A stretch of DNA of 64,000 nt, from positions 33,854 to 97,853 of the forward strand of contig DATFYM010000034.1 of the NCBI GenBank assembly GCA_035315065.1. Direction: 5' to 3'. Below the pieces are notes generated by a model, which ran no database searches, was not told the origin of the DNA, and worked only from the letters and a program-made list of their open reading frames with translations. Origin of the DNA: DATFYM01 sp035315065. Its GTDB lineage: Bacteria; Acidobacteriota; Terriglobia; UBA7540. This document shows, piece after piece, positions 17,074 to 25,925 of this stretch. Position 1 is the first letter of the stretch. Each line of letters starts with the position of its first letter. Position numbers and translations under genes: made by a program.

Positions 17074-18042
17074 TTACTGGCTTTTGGCCACATCCCCAAC
17101 CTTTGGGGGAGTGGTGCCGTTGTAAGTCGCGGTGGACGAACCCTCGTCCACTTCGGTGACGGTAGCAGTCCCAAGCTCGCTCGTAATGGTTTTAATCACT
17201 GCTCCCGTGGAAGGGTCCTTTACATCTTTCACCTTGCGGGAAATCGCCAGTTGGTCTCCGACCTTGACACCGGCCTTGCTCCCCACATTCAACACCAGCG
17301 TGTTCCCGGTAACGTCAGCGACTAGGCCCGAGACCTGGACCTTGGCCGGTGCGGGCAGCGACTGGGCCTTATCGTCGAGTTGCTGGCCCGTGTTATCCAC
17401 TGCCGCATGCACCGCTTCGCCGAGGATGGTGTTGGCAAAGTTGCTACTGCCCATATCGACCCCACCTCCCCCACCGCCGCTTCCGCCGCCACCTCCACCA
17501 CCGATTGCAAATCCGCCACGCTGTGACTGCCCGGTACCCGTCACCACGGCCAGGATTTCGGCGGTGTTCACGTCCACCAGTTTGGCGGTAACAGCCACGA
17601 CAGCCTTGGAGTCCTTTTTCCCTATTCCGCCGAGGCCAAACTTTCCCAGGCCATATCCTCCGCCACCCACGCCTAGGTGCTTGTCGTCACGGCCAAACTG
17701 GGTGATGCTGCCCACGATGAGGGCGCTAACCCCCAGGATGCGGCCGATTTTGGCGGCGCTGGCCGGGTCGGCGCGATCGCTGTTGGAGAAATTCTGTTCC
17801 TTGAGGATCTTGTCCAGGGTGTTGCGGTCAATCACCCGGTACTTGCCGTCGTTGACGAGTTTCTCTTCCAGCAGCAACGAGATGCCTTTGCCGACATCCT
17901 GGTCGGTGCCAAAGTAGGCTTGTACCGCGGACCGCACCGTGCCGTAATCAAAATCCAGGACCGCTACCAGCTTCTTGTCCTGAGCCATCGCGGGGGGGGC
18001 GGCCATCAAGAAGATCAAGAGCAAGCGAAACATTCGAGACAT
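17074..18042 (-). CDS. CsgG/HfaB-family exported protein
   Basis: A 322-residue protein with a signal peptide (residues 1-20, ending PAMAQ) but no lipobox cysteine. The CsgG-like domain (about 24-180) shows the family phrases VAVLDFDYGTV, LVNDGKYRVIDRN and LGVSALIVGSITQF. It is interrupted by two Gly-rich runs, one near 125-140 and a pure Gly/Ser stretch near 178-195. A C-terminal SH3-like module (about 235-322) resembles the FlgT/curli-associated C-terminal fold. CsgG proteins make outer-membrane secretion pores, but without the lipidation site a periplasmic role is as likely. AAGGAG precedes ATG. It is encoded upstream of the kinase, 44 bases apart, on the same strand. Confidence 0.85.
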   Translation of the reverse strand: MSRMFRLLLIFLMAAPPAMAQDKKLVAVLDFDYGTVRSAVQAYFGTDQDVGKGISLLLEEKLVNDGKYRVIDRNTLDKILKEQNFSNSDRADPASAAKIGRILGVSALIVGSITQFGRDDKHLGVGGGGYGLGKFGLGGIGKKDSKAVVAVTAKLVDVNTAEILAVVTGTGQSQRGGFAIGGGGGGGSGGGGGGVDMGSSNFANTILGEAVHAAVDNTGQQLDDKAQSLPAPAKVQVSGLVADVTGNTLVLNVGSKAGVKVGDQLAISRKVKDVKDPSTGAVIKTITSELGTATVTEVDEGSSTATYNGTTPPKVGDVAKSQ

Positions 18043-18189
18043 AATCTTACTCCTTGACTAAGATTTCGCGCATTGGTTCCGGGTCCGGTTTCGGCTCCTC
18101 AACCTCCCCGCAATATACACCCGATCAACGCGTCAAGCAATCCCTCATGCGGCTTGGCGGCTTGGGCGACTTGGCGGTCTCCTAATATG

Positions 18190-18284
18190 GCTTTTGGAGT
18201 GCGGCAGCTTGCTGCCGCTTTGTCGTTACCGCTCGTCTAGCTGGTGCGGTAGAAAGCGGCAGCAAGCTGCCGCACTCCAAAAGC
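18190..18284. repeat. TTGGAGTGCGGC-type palindrome, copy 2
   Basis: Perfect 32-base inverted arms (18190-18221 and 18253-18284), starting GCTTTTGGAGTGCGGC, surround a 31-base loop. It shares its core with 7877-8027 but has different arm tips. The TGACGACATAAGTG motif follows immediately at 18290-18303. Confidence 0.88.
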
Positions 18285-18289
18285 GCCAC

Positions 18290-18303
18290 CACTTATGTCG
18301 TCA
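18290..18303 (-). repeat. TGACGACATAAGTG motif, copy 2
   Basis: An exact 14-base copy on the minus strand, starting 8 bases after the TAG of the SIMPL gene. Confidence 0.7.
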
Positions 18304-18310
18304 TGTATGG

Positions 18311-19084
18311 CTATTTGTCGAGGTAATATTCAACCGTGGTGACTACGCGGATGGTCTTCATCAGGCTGCTGTCGGCGTTGGAAATCAAGCCGCCCGGTTC
18401 GCCAGGTTCGCTGATGTCGCTGCCCTGATCCGCGGGCAAAATCGAGAAAACCCCCTGATTTGCCTGCCGGATGGTTCCTACCTTGCTGCCTGAATCCGAG
18501 GCGAAGCGATCAGCCGCAGCGCGGGCGTTTCGGGTAGCTTCGGTGATCATGTCAGGCTTAATGGAGTTCAATCCGTTAAACTTGTAGATCAATCCTTGAC
18601 CGTTGCTGTTCAGCACGATGCCCTTCTGCAAAAGCTGCATAGTTTTTTGCGCCGCGACCGCGACCTGATCAACTCGGGGGGTTCGTACAGTAACTTGCTG
18701 TTCGACGATGTAGCGATGAGGGGCTCGGTTGCCACCCCCATATTCGTTCGCCTGGGTGTCCACCACACGGACCATGCCGAGCTCGATTTCAGAAGACTGA
18801 ATCCCCTGCTGATCCAGAAACTGCAGGATGGCGTTCTTGTCGGCCTCGGTCTTCGCGAACACCAACGACAGGTCGTCTCCAGCTTCCTTGTAGCTGAGGG
18901 GCCAAATGGCAAGGTCGGACTTGACTCTGCGCTCGACCAGGCCTTTGACGGTCACAAAGCGGTCGCTGAGTCGGGTCGCCTTGATCTGCAAGCCCAACAC
19001 CCAGCCGCCCACGATCAGGCCCAGCGCGAGCAGCAACCCTAGCAGCGCCGTTCCGCCGCGATTGGTTTGGTTAGTTCCATTCAT
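18311..19084 (-). CDS. SIMPL (DUF541) domain membrane-anchored protein
   Basis: A 257-residue protein with one N-terminal membrane segment (about 12-32) and a periplasmic SIMPL/DUF541 domain. Family phrases include FVTVKGLVERRVKSDLAIWPL and a C-terminal TIRVVTTVEYYLDK. Related E. coli and archaeal proteins form ring-like oligomers and are linked to oxidative or envelope stress, but the molecular role is not established. No strong ribosome site precedes the ATG at 19084. It appears to be monocistronic, bounded by repeats on both sides. Confidence 0.88.
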   Translation of the reverse strand: MNGTNQTNRGGTALLGLLLALGLIVGGWVLGLQIKATRLSDRFVTVKGLVERRVKSDLAIWPLSYKEAGDDLSLVFAKTEADKNAILQFLDQQGIQSSEIELGMVRVVDTQANEYGGGNRAPHRYIVEQQVTVRTPRVDQVAVAAQKTMQLLQKGIVLNSNGQGLIYKFNGLNSIKPDMITEATRNARAAADRFASDSGSKVGTIRQANQGVFSILPADQGSDISEPGEPGGLISNADSSLMKTIRVVTTVEYYLDK

Positions 19085-19186
19085 CTGTGCGCCCGCCGCT
19101 ACAACTTATGTCGCTCGGTATAATATTATCACACCTGGAATGGCTTGCCGCTGGTCCTTTTGCGGCTGGGTGGTGGTGTCATTTGG

Positions 19187-19370
19187 GGAAGAACGGAATC
19201 CACAGATTACGCAGATTTCGGAGATTAGAATGAAGAAGGTGCCTGCTCGACGAAGAGTAACCAGCAAATGGCGGCTTCATTGGACTCGTGACAACGCCGC
19301 GGCGTTGTTCTGTCGCTCTTTTCTAAATCTGAGAAATCTGCGTAATCTGTGGATTCTCTTCTTTTGTCAA
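19187..19370. repeat. Long hairpin (CCACAGATTACGCAGATT type)
   Basis: The left arm 19196-19230 (CCACAGATTACGCAGATTT, then GGAGATTAGAA) and the right arm 19319-19357 (inverse, CTGCGTAATCTGTGG) flank a loop of about 90 bases. The outer GGAAGAA and TTCTTC also pair. No gene. Confidence 0.82.
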
Positions 19371-19483
19371 ATGCACCACTACCTGCGGCTGGCTTTGGAT
19401 GATAGACAGCGATAGTCGCGCAACGTTAACGGTTACGCCCGGCCCGGCAGCTCCATTCCTCCCCAGTCTCAGCACCGCACGTG

Positions 19484-21073
19484 TCAGTCCCAATTCTTTA
19501 CCTGCGGCCAGATCTCCTTCAGGGGCCACTTGAGGCCGCGGCAATAGAAGACGTCGAAGTGCTCATACGGCATAGAGTACGGGTGATAAACGCTGGCGAC
19601 CTTCTGCACAAAAGTGAATCGCTGTTCGAGCCGTTCCTGGCGGTCGGCCATCACGATTATGCTTTCACCGGTGTAGTCACGCGGTCCCCAGAGGAAGTAG
19701 CTTTGATGCCCACTGATGGCTGGCGGCAGGCCGTATTTCGGACCGAACAGGTCAATGGCTCCGGCCTGTCCGTAGTTCTGGCCGAAGATCGCGGTCTTGG
19801 GACGGACCTCCGGTGGCAGGTCGTTGTAGACGCGCGCCACGGTGGTTGCCATCTCCTCCCAGCCGAACTGGTCGGCAAAGAGTTGCGGCAGCGGGCCGAG
19901 CCGGTGCGTTTCGATCGCGGGCGGGGCGAGATGTAGCGCCTTGATATACCGGATGTAGGTCTCGGGCGGCAGGACCGGGATCGCGGTTGGCGCGAGGAGG
20001 GCGCCGGTGGCGACCATCAAAGTAGGCCAGGCGAGTTTCGCCCATAGTGTCCGCGGCCCCTTGAGCCAAACCTCCCACATGACGGCGCCGGCGGCGAACA
20101 ACACCGGGAAGGCGGGAAAGAGGTAGTAGATACGTGGGCTTAGCGTGACGACCACCGCCGCAGTGAATACCCAGGCCCAGCCTAAGGCGCGAAACGGCTT
20201 TCCCGCTGTCGAAAAGAAGAAGAACCAGAGGCCCGCCAGCCAGAGGGGCAGAGTGAGAGGATGCATGGTCAGAATCTCCTGACCGAAGAATGCCAGTGGT
20301 GGGAGAGGAACATCGCGCCCGCTGTGGCGGATGTTGGCCTGCAACTCCAGGAACGGGAAGTGATGCTGGATGTTCCACAGCAGATTCGGCAGGAAGACGA
20401 GAAACGCGATCGCGCCGGCGATCCAGAGCCAGGGACTCGCCAGTACACGGCGCTGCGGGGTCAACAGCAGGCCCAAAACGATGCCTGCTCCAAAGATCAG
20501 CATGGAGTACTTGTTCTCAAGGCCGAATCCCGCCAGGATGCCGAACCAGATCCAGAGCTTCGGGTTGCCGGTTTTCACGATGCGGATCAGCAGCCAGGCG
20601 CAGCCCATCCAGAACAGCGGCTCGAATGCGTTCATGGTGAGCAGGTTGTCGGCAGCGAGTATACCCGGCGCGACCAGGGCGGCGAGGGCGGCGAGGCCCT
20701 GGGCAAACCGCTTGCCGCCGAGTTCGCGGGCAATCAGGGCGGTGAGGGCGACCTCGCCCGCTCCGGCCACGGCGGGCAAGAGACGGATCGCCGGGAGTGA
20801 GCCGCCAAAGAGCGACCGCGCGACCCAGGTGATCAACGCAATCAGCGGCGGCTGGTCCACGTAGCCCCAGTCCAGATGCCGGCTGCACGCCAGGTAATAT
20901 AACTCGTCGACGAAATAGCCGTAGTGCCGACCGGCATACAGGTGAACCAGGAGCTTGCAAGCGGAGAGGCAGAGGATTACCCCTGTGGCGGTGATTGCCA
21001 AACGGTCTTTCTGACCAGCGTCAAGGCCCGGAGTGGATGAGGGGCTCATCAATCGTGAATTCCAGTTATACAA
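19484..21073 (-). CDS. Glycosyltransferase family 39 / ArnT-like membrane protein
   Basis: A 529-residue polytopic protein with about 11 hydrophobic segments. The first periplasmic loop carries the GT-C signature acidic pair in YFVDELYYLACSRHLDWGYVDQPP, typical of dolichyl- or undecaprenyl-phosphate sugar:protein or lipid A transferases of the PMT_2 type. A soluble C-terminal domain (about 400-529) follows the last membrane span. Acceptor and sugar are unknown. A second in-frame ATG at 21049 (MSPSSTPG) is possible, and neither has a good ribosome site. It is encoded alone between two repeat hairpins. Confidence 0.88.
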   Translation of the reverse strand: MYNWNSRLMSPSSTPGLDAGQKDRLAITATGVILCLSACKLLVHLYAGRHYGYFVDELYYLACSRHLDWGYVDQPPLIALITWVARSLFGGSLPAIRLLPAVAGAGEVALTALIARELGGKRFAQGLAALAALVAPGILAADNLLTMNAFEPLFWMGCAWLLIRIVKTGNPKLWIWFGILAGFGLENKYSMLIFGAGIVLGLLLTPQRRVLASPWLWIAGAIAFLVFLPNLLWNIQHHFPFLELQANIRHSGRDVPLPPLAFFGQEILTMHPLTLPLWLAGLWFFFFSTAGKPFRALGWAWVFTAAVVVTLSPRIYYLFPAFPVLFAAGAVMWEVWLKGPRTLWAKLAWPTLMVATGALLAPTAIPVLPPETYIRYIKALHLAPPAIETHRLGPLPQLFADQFGWEEMATTVARVYNDLPPEVRPKTAIFGQNYGQAGAIDLFGPKYGLPPAISGHQSYFLWGPRDYTGESIIVMADRQERLEQRFTFVQKVASVYHPYSMPYEHFDVFYCRGLKWPLKEIWPQVKNWD

Positions 21074-21240
21074 CTTTTTTCAGAGAGGAAGAAAGAGAAA
21101 GGAGAATGAATCTGCCCTTCGTCGTCATGCGCGATAGATCATTTCGGGCGCTGGAAGCGCGGGGCTTTAGTCCTGCCCTTGGAGCTTCTATATTTTTCAG
21201 CTCTCTCGCTTGCTAGAGTCCATCCGGAAACCCAAGGGAG

Positions 21241-21391
21241 CGCGAAAAATTGCCGATTGCAGATTGACGATTGACGATTGGAAGAGGAGGGTCGGCAAGC
21301 CGCGCGGCGCTTTCAATAGGCCATCGACAATCGTCAATGAGACTATCTTTCAATCGTCAATCGTCAATCTGCAATCGGCAATTCTTTCGCG
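21241..21391. repeat. Word-repeat hairpin (ATTGACGATTG type)
   Basis: The left arm is 21241-21282 (CGCGAAAAATTGCCGATTGC, then GATTGACGATTGACGATTGG). The right arm is 21348-21391, its inverse, ending TTTCGCG. It lies in the divergent gap between the GT39 gene and the PEP-CTERM fusion gene. Confidence 0.88.
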
Positions 21392-21780
21392 CCCATGGCG
21401 GGTTTCCGGATGGGCCTCTAGGCCGCCGGCTAATTCGCTTAACTCGCTAACAACCGGCGCGGCACTTGACAGGACCTTTGTCGAAGTGTAGGTTTGCCTC
21501 GGGCGGATCCTCACTTCAATTCGCGCTGAAGGCGGCCACGTCACTCGCTACTGGTCGGCCTGGAGGTCTTCGGTCTCGCGGCTATGCCGTCTGCTCAAAC
21601 GTTGTACCGGGGCTGCGCCCGGGCGGCAGTGAACCAAATCGGTCAGGCTGCCAATGGGCCCCAGGGGGGCTAAAGTACCGCTGGGGGACAAGCTCCTACG
21701 TGTCCAGTAAGCCTTCAAATTCTTAATGCCAATCTCTGGGAAGACAGAATGGAAATTCGTGCAAGCAAAATCTCTACTAA
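21392..21780. other. Long 5' leader or intergenic region
   Basis: About 390 bases upstream of the PEP-CTERM fusion gene without a gene. It contains several GC-rich hairpins near 21600-21690 (for example GGCAG and CTGCC around a 20-base loop at about 21630-21655), and a fragment at 21700-21730 resembling block B of the dispersed repeat. I could not match the hairpins to a known riboswitch class. Confidence 0.5.
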
Positions 21781-21791
21781 GGAGAACTACC

Positions 21792-24293
21792 ATGCAGACA
21801 ATCTTCTCGCGCACCAAGTTGTACCTCCCCGCTTTCCTTCTGCTGGCTGTCTTAGCTTGCGTGAGCACAGTCCGAGCCGACACCCTTTCCGTCAACATCA
21901 TCAATCCTAACCAAACCGTTGCGCCGACCAGCACCATAACCTACCAAGGCACCATCACCAACAACACCGGATTCACCCTGGATGCCGCTGCCGATCTCTT
22001 CTTCAATTTTAACGCGTACGACCCAACTCTGGTGAATCCCACCCAACTTCTGGGCGTTCCGCCGGAGCTCGATTTCACGATACCGGACGGAACCACCTCG
22101 GCAACCGTCGATCTGTTCACGTTTGCCTTGGGCCCGAACGCACCACCGGGAATGTATTCGATGGACGTGTCACTCGAGGACAGCTTCGGCGACCTGAGCG
22201 CTACGACGACGGTGACCGAGACGGTCGCCACCCCCGAGCCGAGAACGTGGGCTCTGCTCGGCACCGGCCTGCTGATTCTGCTAGTGGTTCGGCGGCGGTC
22301 CGCGCGGAGGCTCCTGCGTCGCGGTTCAACCGCTCTGGCTCTTTTTGCTGCGGTGCTGATGGTCTCGTTGCCATCGCCGGCAGCGGCCCAAGTCAACGCC
22401 GTACAGCTCGTGAGTGGCACTCCTGGCACAGCGGTAGTGACCCCGACGCTGATGGTCGGACTTCCGATCACCAACAACGGCACGGTGGCCGCCACGAATG
22501 TCGAGGTAACCAGCGCGGCGTTGCGAACCGCTACCCTGGTCAGTCCAACGGTGTTCCCGGTGGCGCTGGGGAATATTGCGCCGGGCCAGGACGCCATTTT
22601 CCAGGCCGACTTCAGTACCACGGGCTTGGCACAAAATACGCCTTACCTGCTCACCATTCGAGGCACATATCAGGTGGGCGGTGCGACGGCCGGCTTCACC
22701 GTGAACCATTCCATTCTCCTCCCGCCAGCGAGCCCTGGCTCGGGGACCGCAAATACAACAACGGTTCCGGCAAACACGGTAACAGGCGCGCCCTACCCGC
22801 ACCAACCGCCCAATATGACGGATGAGGTCAACGAGCCAGGCCCACCCGTTCCGACAGGCCCATTTGTTCCGGGTACACCCACGCCGATCGGCTCATCGGC
22901 GTTCCCGGCTCCACCTATCTCGAGCGGTAGCGCCGGAGCTGACCAGGTAACGCTGAAGCCTCAACTGCGTGGGGGTGCAGTTGGGATTGGGGTTACTTTC
23001 GACGCGAACCAAGGATTGGGATTCACCTCGGCCGGTATCGGCTGCATCCCAGGTCCCGGTGCCACCAAAAGCAACCCCAACGGGAATCAGCCCTCCTCTT
23101 GTGCGGAGCCGAGTGGCGCAGAGTCGCCCGCGGTGTTCCTTCAACGCGGCCTGCAACCGGGAGTCATCTTCGTCACCTCGAACTGGCTGGCGGCGTATTC
23201 AAGCGGTGGGGGTGTCTTCAACACGTTGGATCCGACCAAGGTTTTCCCTAAAGACGCTGTCGGATTCTGCTGCGACCAGATTGTGCAATACGTCCCGAGC
23301 ATCGATCGTTTCATTTGGCTCCTCCAGGGCACCGGCTATCGGCTCGCTTCGGCCAGCCCGTCGCAGATCACCAGTAGCGGGGGAATGTCCTGGACATATT
23401 GGAACCTCACGCCGGGCGTTTTCGGAACCAGCGGCTCGGGATTTGACTACCCCGATTTGTCCGTTGGGAACAACTATCTGTACATCAGTTGGGACGCCAA
23501 ATGCGCGCCTAACTGCAATGGAGGACGCCAGGTGGCGAGGGTAAAGCTGTCCGACATTCAGGCGGGTGGCACCATCGGGATCGATTACACGAATCAATCG
23601 GACAGTAATCTGGCATGGGGCAGCCACGTTACCCAGAATACGAAGGACGAAATCTTTTGGGCCGGCCACAACGGCAACAGCACGTTGCGGGTCTTCTCCT
23701 GGGCCGAGGGCTCTGGCACCTACTTCTGGAGAGATATCGGGATCTCAACCTGGGCGAACAACACCCTGTCTTCGACCACGCCCGATGGCCAGAACTGGTT
23801 CGCCTTTGGTTTTCCCGGTAATTCGCCTATTGGCGCCACCCGGTCGGGGAACCAGCTCTGGTTTGCCTGGACCGCCGGAACCGACAACAATTTCTCGCAA
23901 GATCACATCGAGATGGTGACCCTCGACAGGAACAACAACTTCAATCCGACCCAGCAAGTGCAGATTTGGAACAATAGTTACGCGTTTGGCTACCCGGCCC
24001 TGGCCACCAACGCCTGTACCGGGGAAATCGGCCTTTCGTTGGAGTACGGCGGCAACGGCAATTACGAGAATCACGCGGTGGGATTCTGGGGAGACTTCGT
24101 GGTCTACGTCACCAGCAACAGCAGCTTCGGGGAGGGCCGTTACGGAGATTACGTAACCATCCGGCAGGCGCCGGGCCACTTTGGCGCGTTTTTCGACGCC
24201 CTAGGCTACGGCGTCGATAGCTCGAACGGCTCACCGCAGGCTGACGTCCGGTACGTTGAGTTTGGCCGAGGGGGAGCTTGTCAGATAAATTGA
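21792..24293 (+). CDS. Secreted protein with internal PEP-CTERM signal and second signal peptide (gene fusion)
   Basis: An 833-residue ORF with AAGGAG before ATG. Residues 1-29 are a signal peptide (ending VRAD). Residues 30-145 form a small beta-rich domain. Residues 147-172 are a complete PEP-CTERM signal (TPEPRTWALLGTGLLILLVV, then RRRSARR), which normally ends a protein. Instead a second signal-peptide-like stretch (about 173-200, ending SPAAAQ) leads into a 630-residue extracellular protein with a CARDB-like domain, a Pro/Thr/Gly linker and a C-terminal beta-propeller-like part rich in Trp, Asn and Gly. It looks like two adjacent exported proteins joined by loss of the first stop codon. 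A frameshift in the assembly is the alternative explanation. Confidence 0.85.
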   Translation: MQTIFSRTKLYLPAFLLLAVLACVSTVRADTLSVNIINPNQTVAPTSTITYQGTITNNTGFTLDAAADLFFNFNAYDPTLVNPTQLLGVPPELDFTIPDGTTSATVDLFTFALGPNAPPGMYSMDVSLEDSFGDLSATTTVTETVATPEPRTWALLGTGLLILLVVRRRSARRLLRRGSTALALFAAVLMVSLPSPAAAQVNAVQLVSGTPGTAVVTPTLMVGLPITNNGTVAATNVEVTSAALRTATLVSPTVFPVALGNIAPGQDAIFQADFSTTGLAQNTPYLLTIRGTYQVGGATAGFTVNHSILLPPASPGSGTANTTTVPANTVTGAPYPHQPPNMTDEVNEPGPPVPTGPFVPGTPTPIGSSAFPAPPISSGSAGADQVTLKPQLRGGAVGIGVTFDANQGLGFTSAGIGCIPGPGATKSNPNGNQPSSCAEPSGAESPAVFLQRGLQPGVIFVTSNWLAAYSSGGGVFNTLDPTKVFPKDAVGFCCDQIVQYVPSIDRFIWLLQGTGYRLASASPSQITSSGGMSWTYWNLTPGVFGTSGSGFDYPDLSVGNNYLYISWDAKCAPNCNGGRQVARVKLSDIQAGGTIGIDYTNQSDSNLAWGSHVTQNTKDEIFWAGHNGNSTLRVFSWAEGSGTYFWRDIGISTWANNTLSSTTPDGQNWFAFGFPGNSPIGATRSGNQLWFAWTAGTDNNFSQDHIEMVTLDRNNNFNPTQQVQIWNNSYAFGYPALATNACTGEIGLSLEYGGNGNYENHAVGFWGDFVVYVTSNSSFGEGRYGDYVTIRQAPGHFGAFFDALGYGVDSSNGSPQADVRYVEFGRGGACQIN

Positions 24294-24344
24294 TGGGCGC
24301 TACTGCCGCGAGTGTCAGCGTCGCATCGCACGTCGGTTTGGAGG

Positions 24345-24367
24345 GCGGTCCCGCCTGGCGGGACCGC
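24345..24367 (+). terminator. Hairpin terminator after the fusion gene
   Basis: A perfect 11-base stem, GCGGTCCCGCC / GGCGGGACCGC, with a one-base loop, 52 bases after the stop. It is followed by a weak T run (CTCTGCCTTTG). GC-rich and compact. Confidence 0.6.
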
Positions 24368-24445
24368 TCTGCCTTTGCGCGAGCTTGCTCGCTGGCGGCC
24401 GCGATCATTGTCGATATGCGGAACTAACTGAGCAGCCCCGAAGCG

Positions 24446-24606
24446 GGTAGCCACCCTCAGTGCCTTCCTGACCGTGGGCTTTCTCTTTGGCCAAGGCGAA
24501 ACTGTATTGGCTTGAACACCAGCGGTTTTGGTCCCCTGGCCCACTAGGCCCGCTCAACATCAAAGGCAAGAACCCACGGTCAGGACTCACTGACCGTGGC
24601 TACCCG
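24446..24606. repeat. Inverted repeat upstream of PEP-CTERM remnant
   Basis: The left arm holds GGTAGCCACCCTCAGTG, then CCTGACCGTGGG. The right arm holds CCCACGGTCAGG, then CACTGACCGTGGCTACC. The loop is about 100 bases. The right arm provides the first codons of the remnant frame that follows. Confidence 0.7.
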
Positions 24607-24823
24607 CACCGGCAGCACGAATGATCACATCATGGCTCCCGAGGGTTACACCAGCGTCTCCTTCAACAAAACCACTGCCAGCCACAGCATTGATCCTGTG
24701 ACTCCGGAGCCAGGATCGCCGGCGCTTCTGGCCAGCGCCATGGGCCTCTTCGCTCTCATGAGTCGCCGCACGGTCCGCCGCCTCTCTCCCGCGCGACGCT
24801 GGCCTTCCAGCAGAAACTTTTGA
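24596..24823 (+). pseudogene. Orphan PEP-CTERM tail (3' remnant of an exported protein gene)
   Basis: The 75-codon frame ends with a textbook PEP-CTERM signal: TPEPGSPALLASAMGLFAL followed by a basic tail (SRRTVRRLSPARR). There is no signal peptide, and the upstream part runs into the inverted repeat. It is best read as the surviving C-terminus of a deleted PEP-CTERM gene. Confidence 0.65.
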
Positions 24824-24856
24824 AAAGTGAACGGGCTTTGGTATATCGTGAGGGGC

Positions 24857-25645
24857 ATGATAACCAAGGTGAGAGTGGGATCCTTCAAGTCCCTCGAAAG
24901 CCTTGAGGTTGAACTGGGGCTGGTCAACGTTTTTGTGGGCGCCAATGGCAGCGGCAAGAGCAATCTGTTAGAAGCTGTGGGAGTGCTAAGCGCCGCGTCT
25001 TTCGGGCGGGTCGATGACGAGTCCCTGCTGAGGCGTGGCGTACGGCCGGGCGTGCCCCAACTCTACAAGTCAGCATTCCCGCATAAGAAATCGGAAAGGC
25101 GTCCTCACATATTCTTTGGTGCTGAGAATTCGACCGGGAGATATGAGGTTTCCCTTTGGAATCCAATAAACGACCCAAAGCCAGCTTGGCGCTTTAAAAG
25201 CGAGAATCTACGCCGTTGTACTGGTGAACCAATTGTCTCTCGTGCACCCTACTCGAGGGTGGCGAAGGAGATGAACCCCGAGCAGGGCCTAGCCGCTCTC
25301 AAGTCCGTAGAGCTCAAAGAAGCCGACCCCGCGCGCCAGCTCTTGGAGCTGTTAAGAGGATACTCAATCTATTGTGCAAACACTCCGACATTGCGTGGTA
25401 TGACGCCCGACCAACAGGGTCGTGAACCTGTCGGGTTGTCCGGTATGTCCTACCCACAAAATAATTACCTTGACAGATATGCTCTTCTGTATTATGCTAA
25501 GGTAGACGGCTTCGGCGAGAAGAGGGGGCATGGTGGAAGAACGGCTTATGACGACGCAAGACGTCACCGCCCGGCCCGATTCGAAGGTACAAGTTCGAAA
25601 GGACCATCAACTTCCCTATCGCCCTGCGGGGTGCCGTGGAGTTGA
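24857..25645 (+). pseudogene. AAA (SMC/RecF-like) ATPase, 3'-truncated
   Basis: It starts MITKVRVGSFKSLESLEVEL with a Walker A motif GANGSGKSN at about 34-42, the pattern of AAA_21/AAA_15 ATPases of the OLD/RecF type that usually run 380-450 residues. Similarity holds to about residue 197 (TPDQQGREPVGLSG). The expected continuation with signature and Walker B motifs is missing, and an unrelated 65-residue tail ends at 25645. The break at about 25443 lies just before the large dispersed repeat, consistent with truncation by rearrangement. GTGAGGGGC is a fair ribosome site. Codon use and lower GC (about 52%) differ from neighbours, suggesting acquisition. Confidence 0.7.
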
Positions 25646-25925
25646 AGGGTTTTTCACCGAGTCGGGGACGGGATGCCTACGCGTGGTCTTCGGCGAGCAC
25701 CCCGGGCTTTCCGCCGGCGAACTGGTGATCGCCCATGATGCGGGCATTAAGGCGGGGTCGGCGTGGAGGATGGCCAAACAGCGGCGCGGAGGGGGACCCG
25801 AAGGAGGAAAAGGGACTGGGGTTCCGAACTTCCGGTCCGCACGGGGTGGCGCCGGCCATCTGGCGGTGGGGCGCGGGTCGGTGGGACGGCCGACGGGACG
25901 AGCCATGGATCGGGGGAGTCCGCCA
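25446..25925. other. Junction segment, no recognisable gene
   Basis: Contains the unrelated tail of the truncated ATPase frame and GC-rich sequence with short overlapping frames in all phases. None shows a motif I recognise. It borders the dispersed repeat that begins near 25930. Confidence 0.5.

Noticed and set aside
21560..21700. A riboswitch or SRP RNA in the leader of the PEP-CTERM fusion gene.
   Set aside because: GGTCAGG and several hairpins are present, but the conserved core of SRP RNA or of riboswitch classes I know is not.
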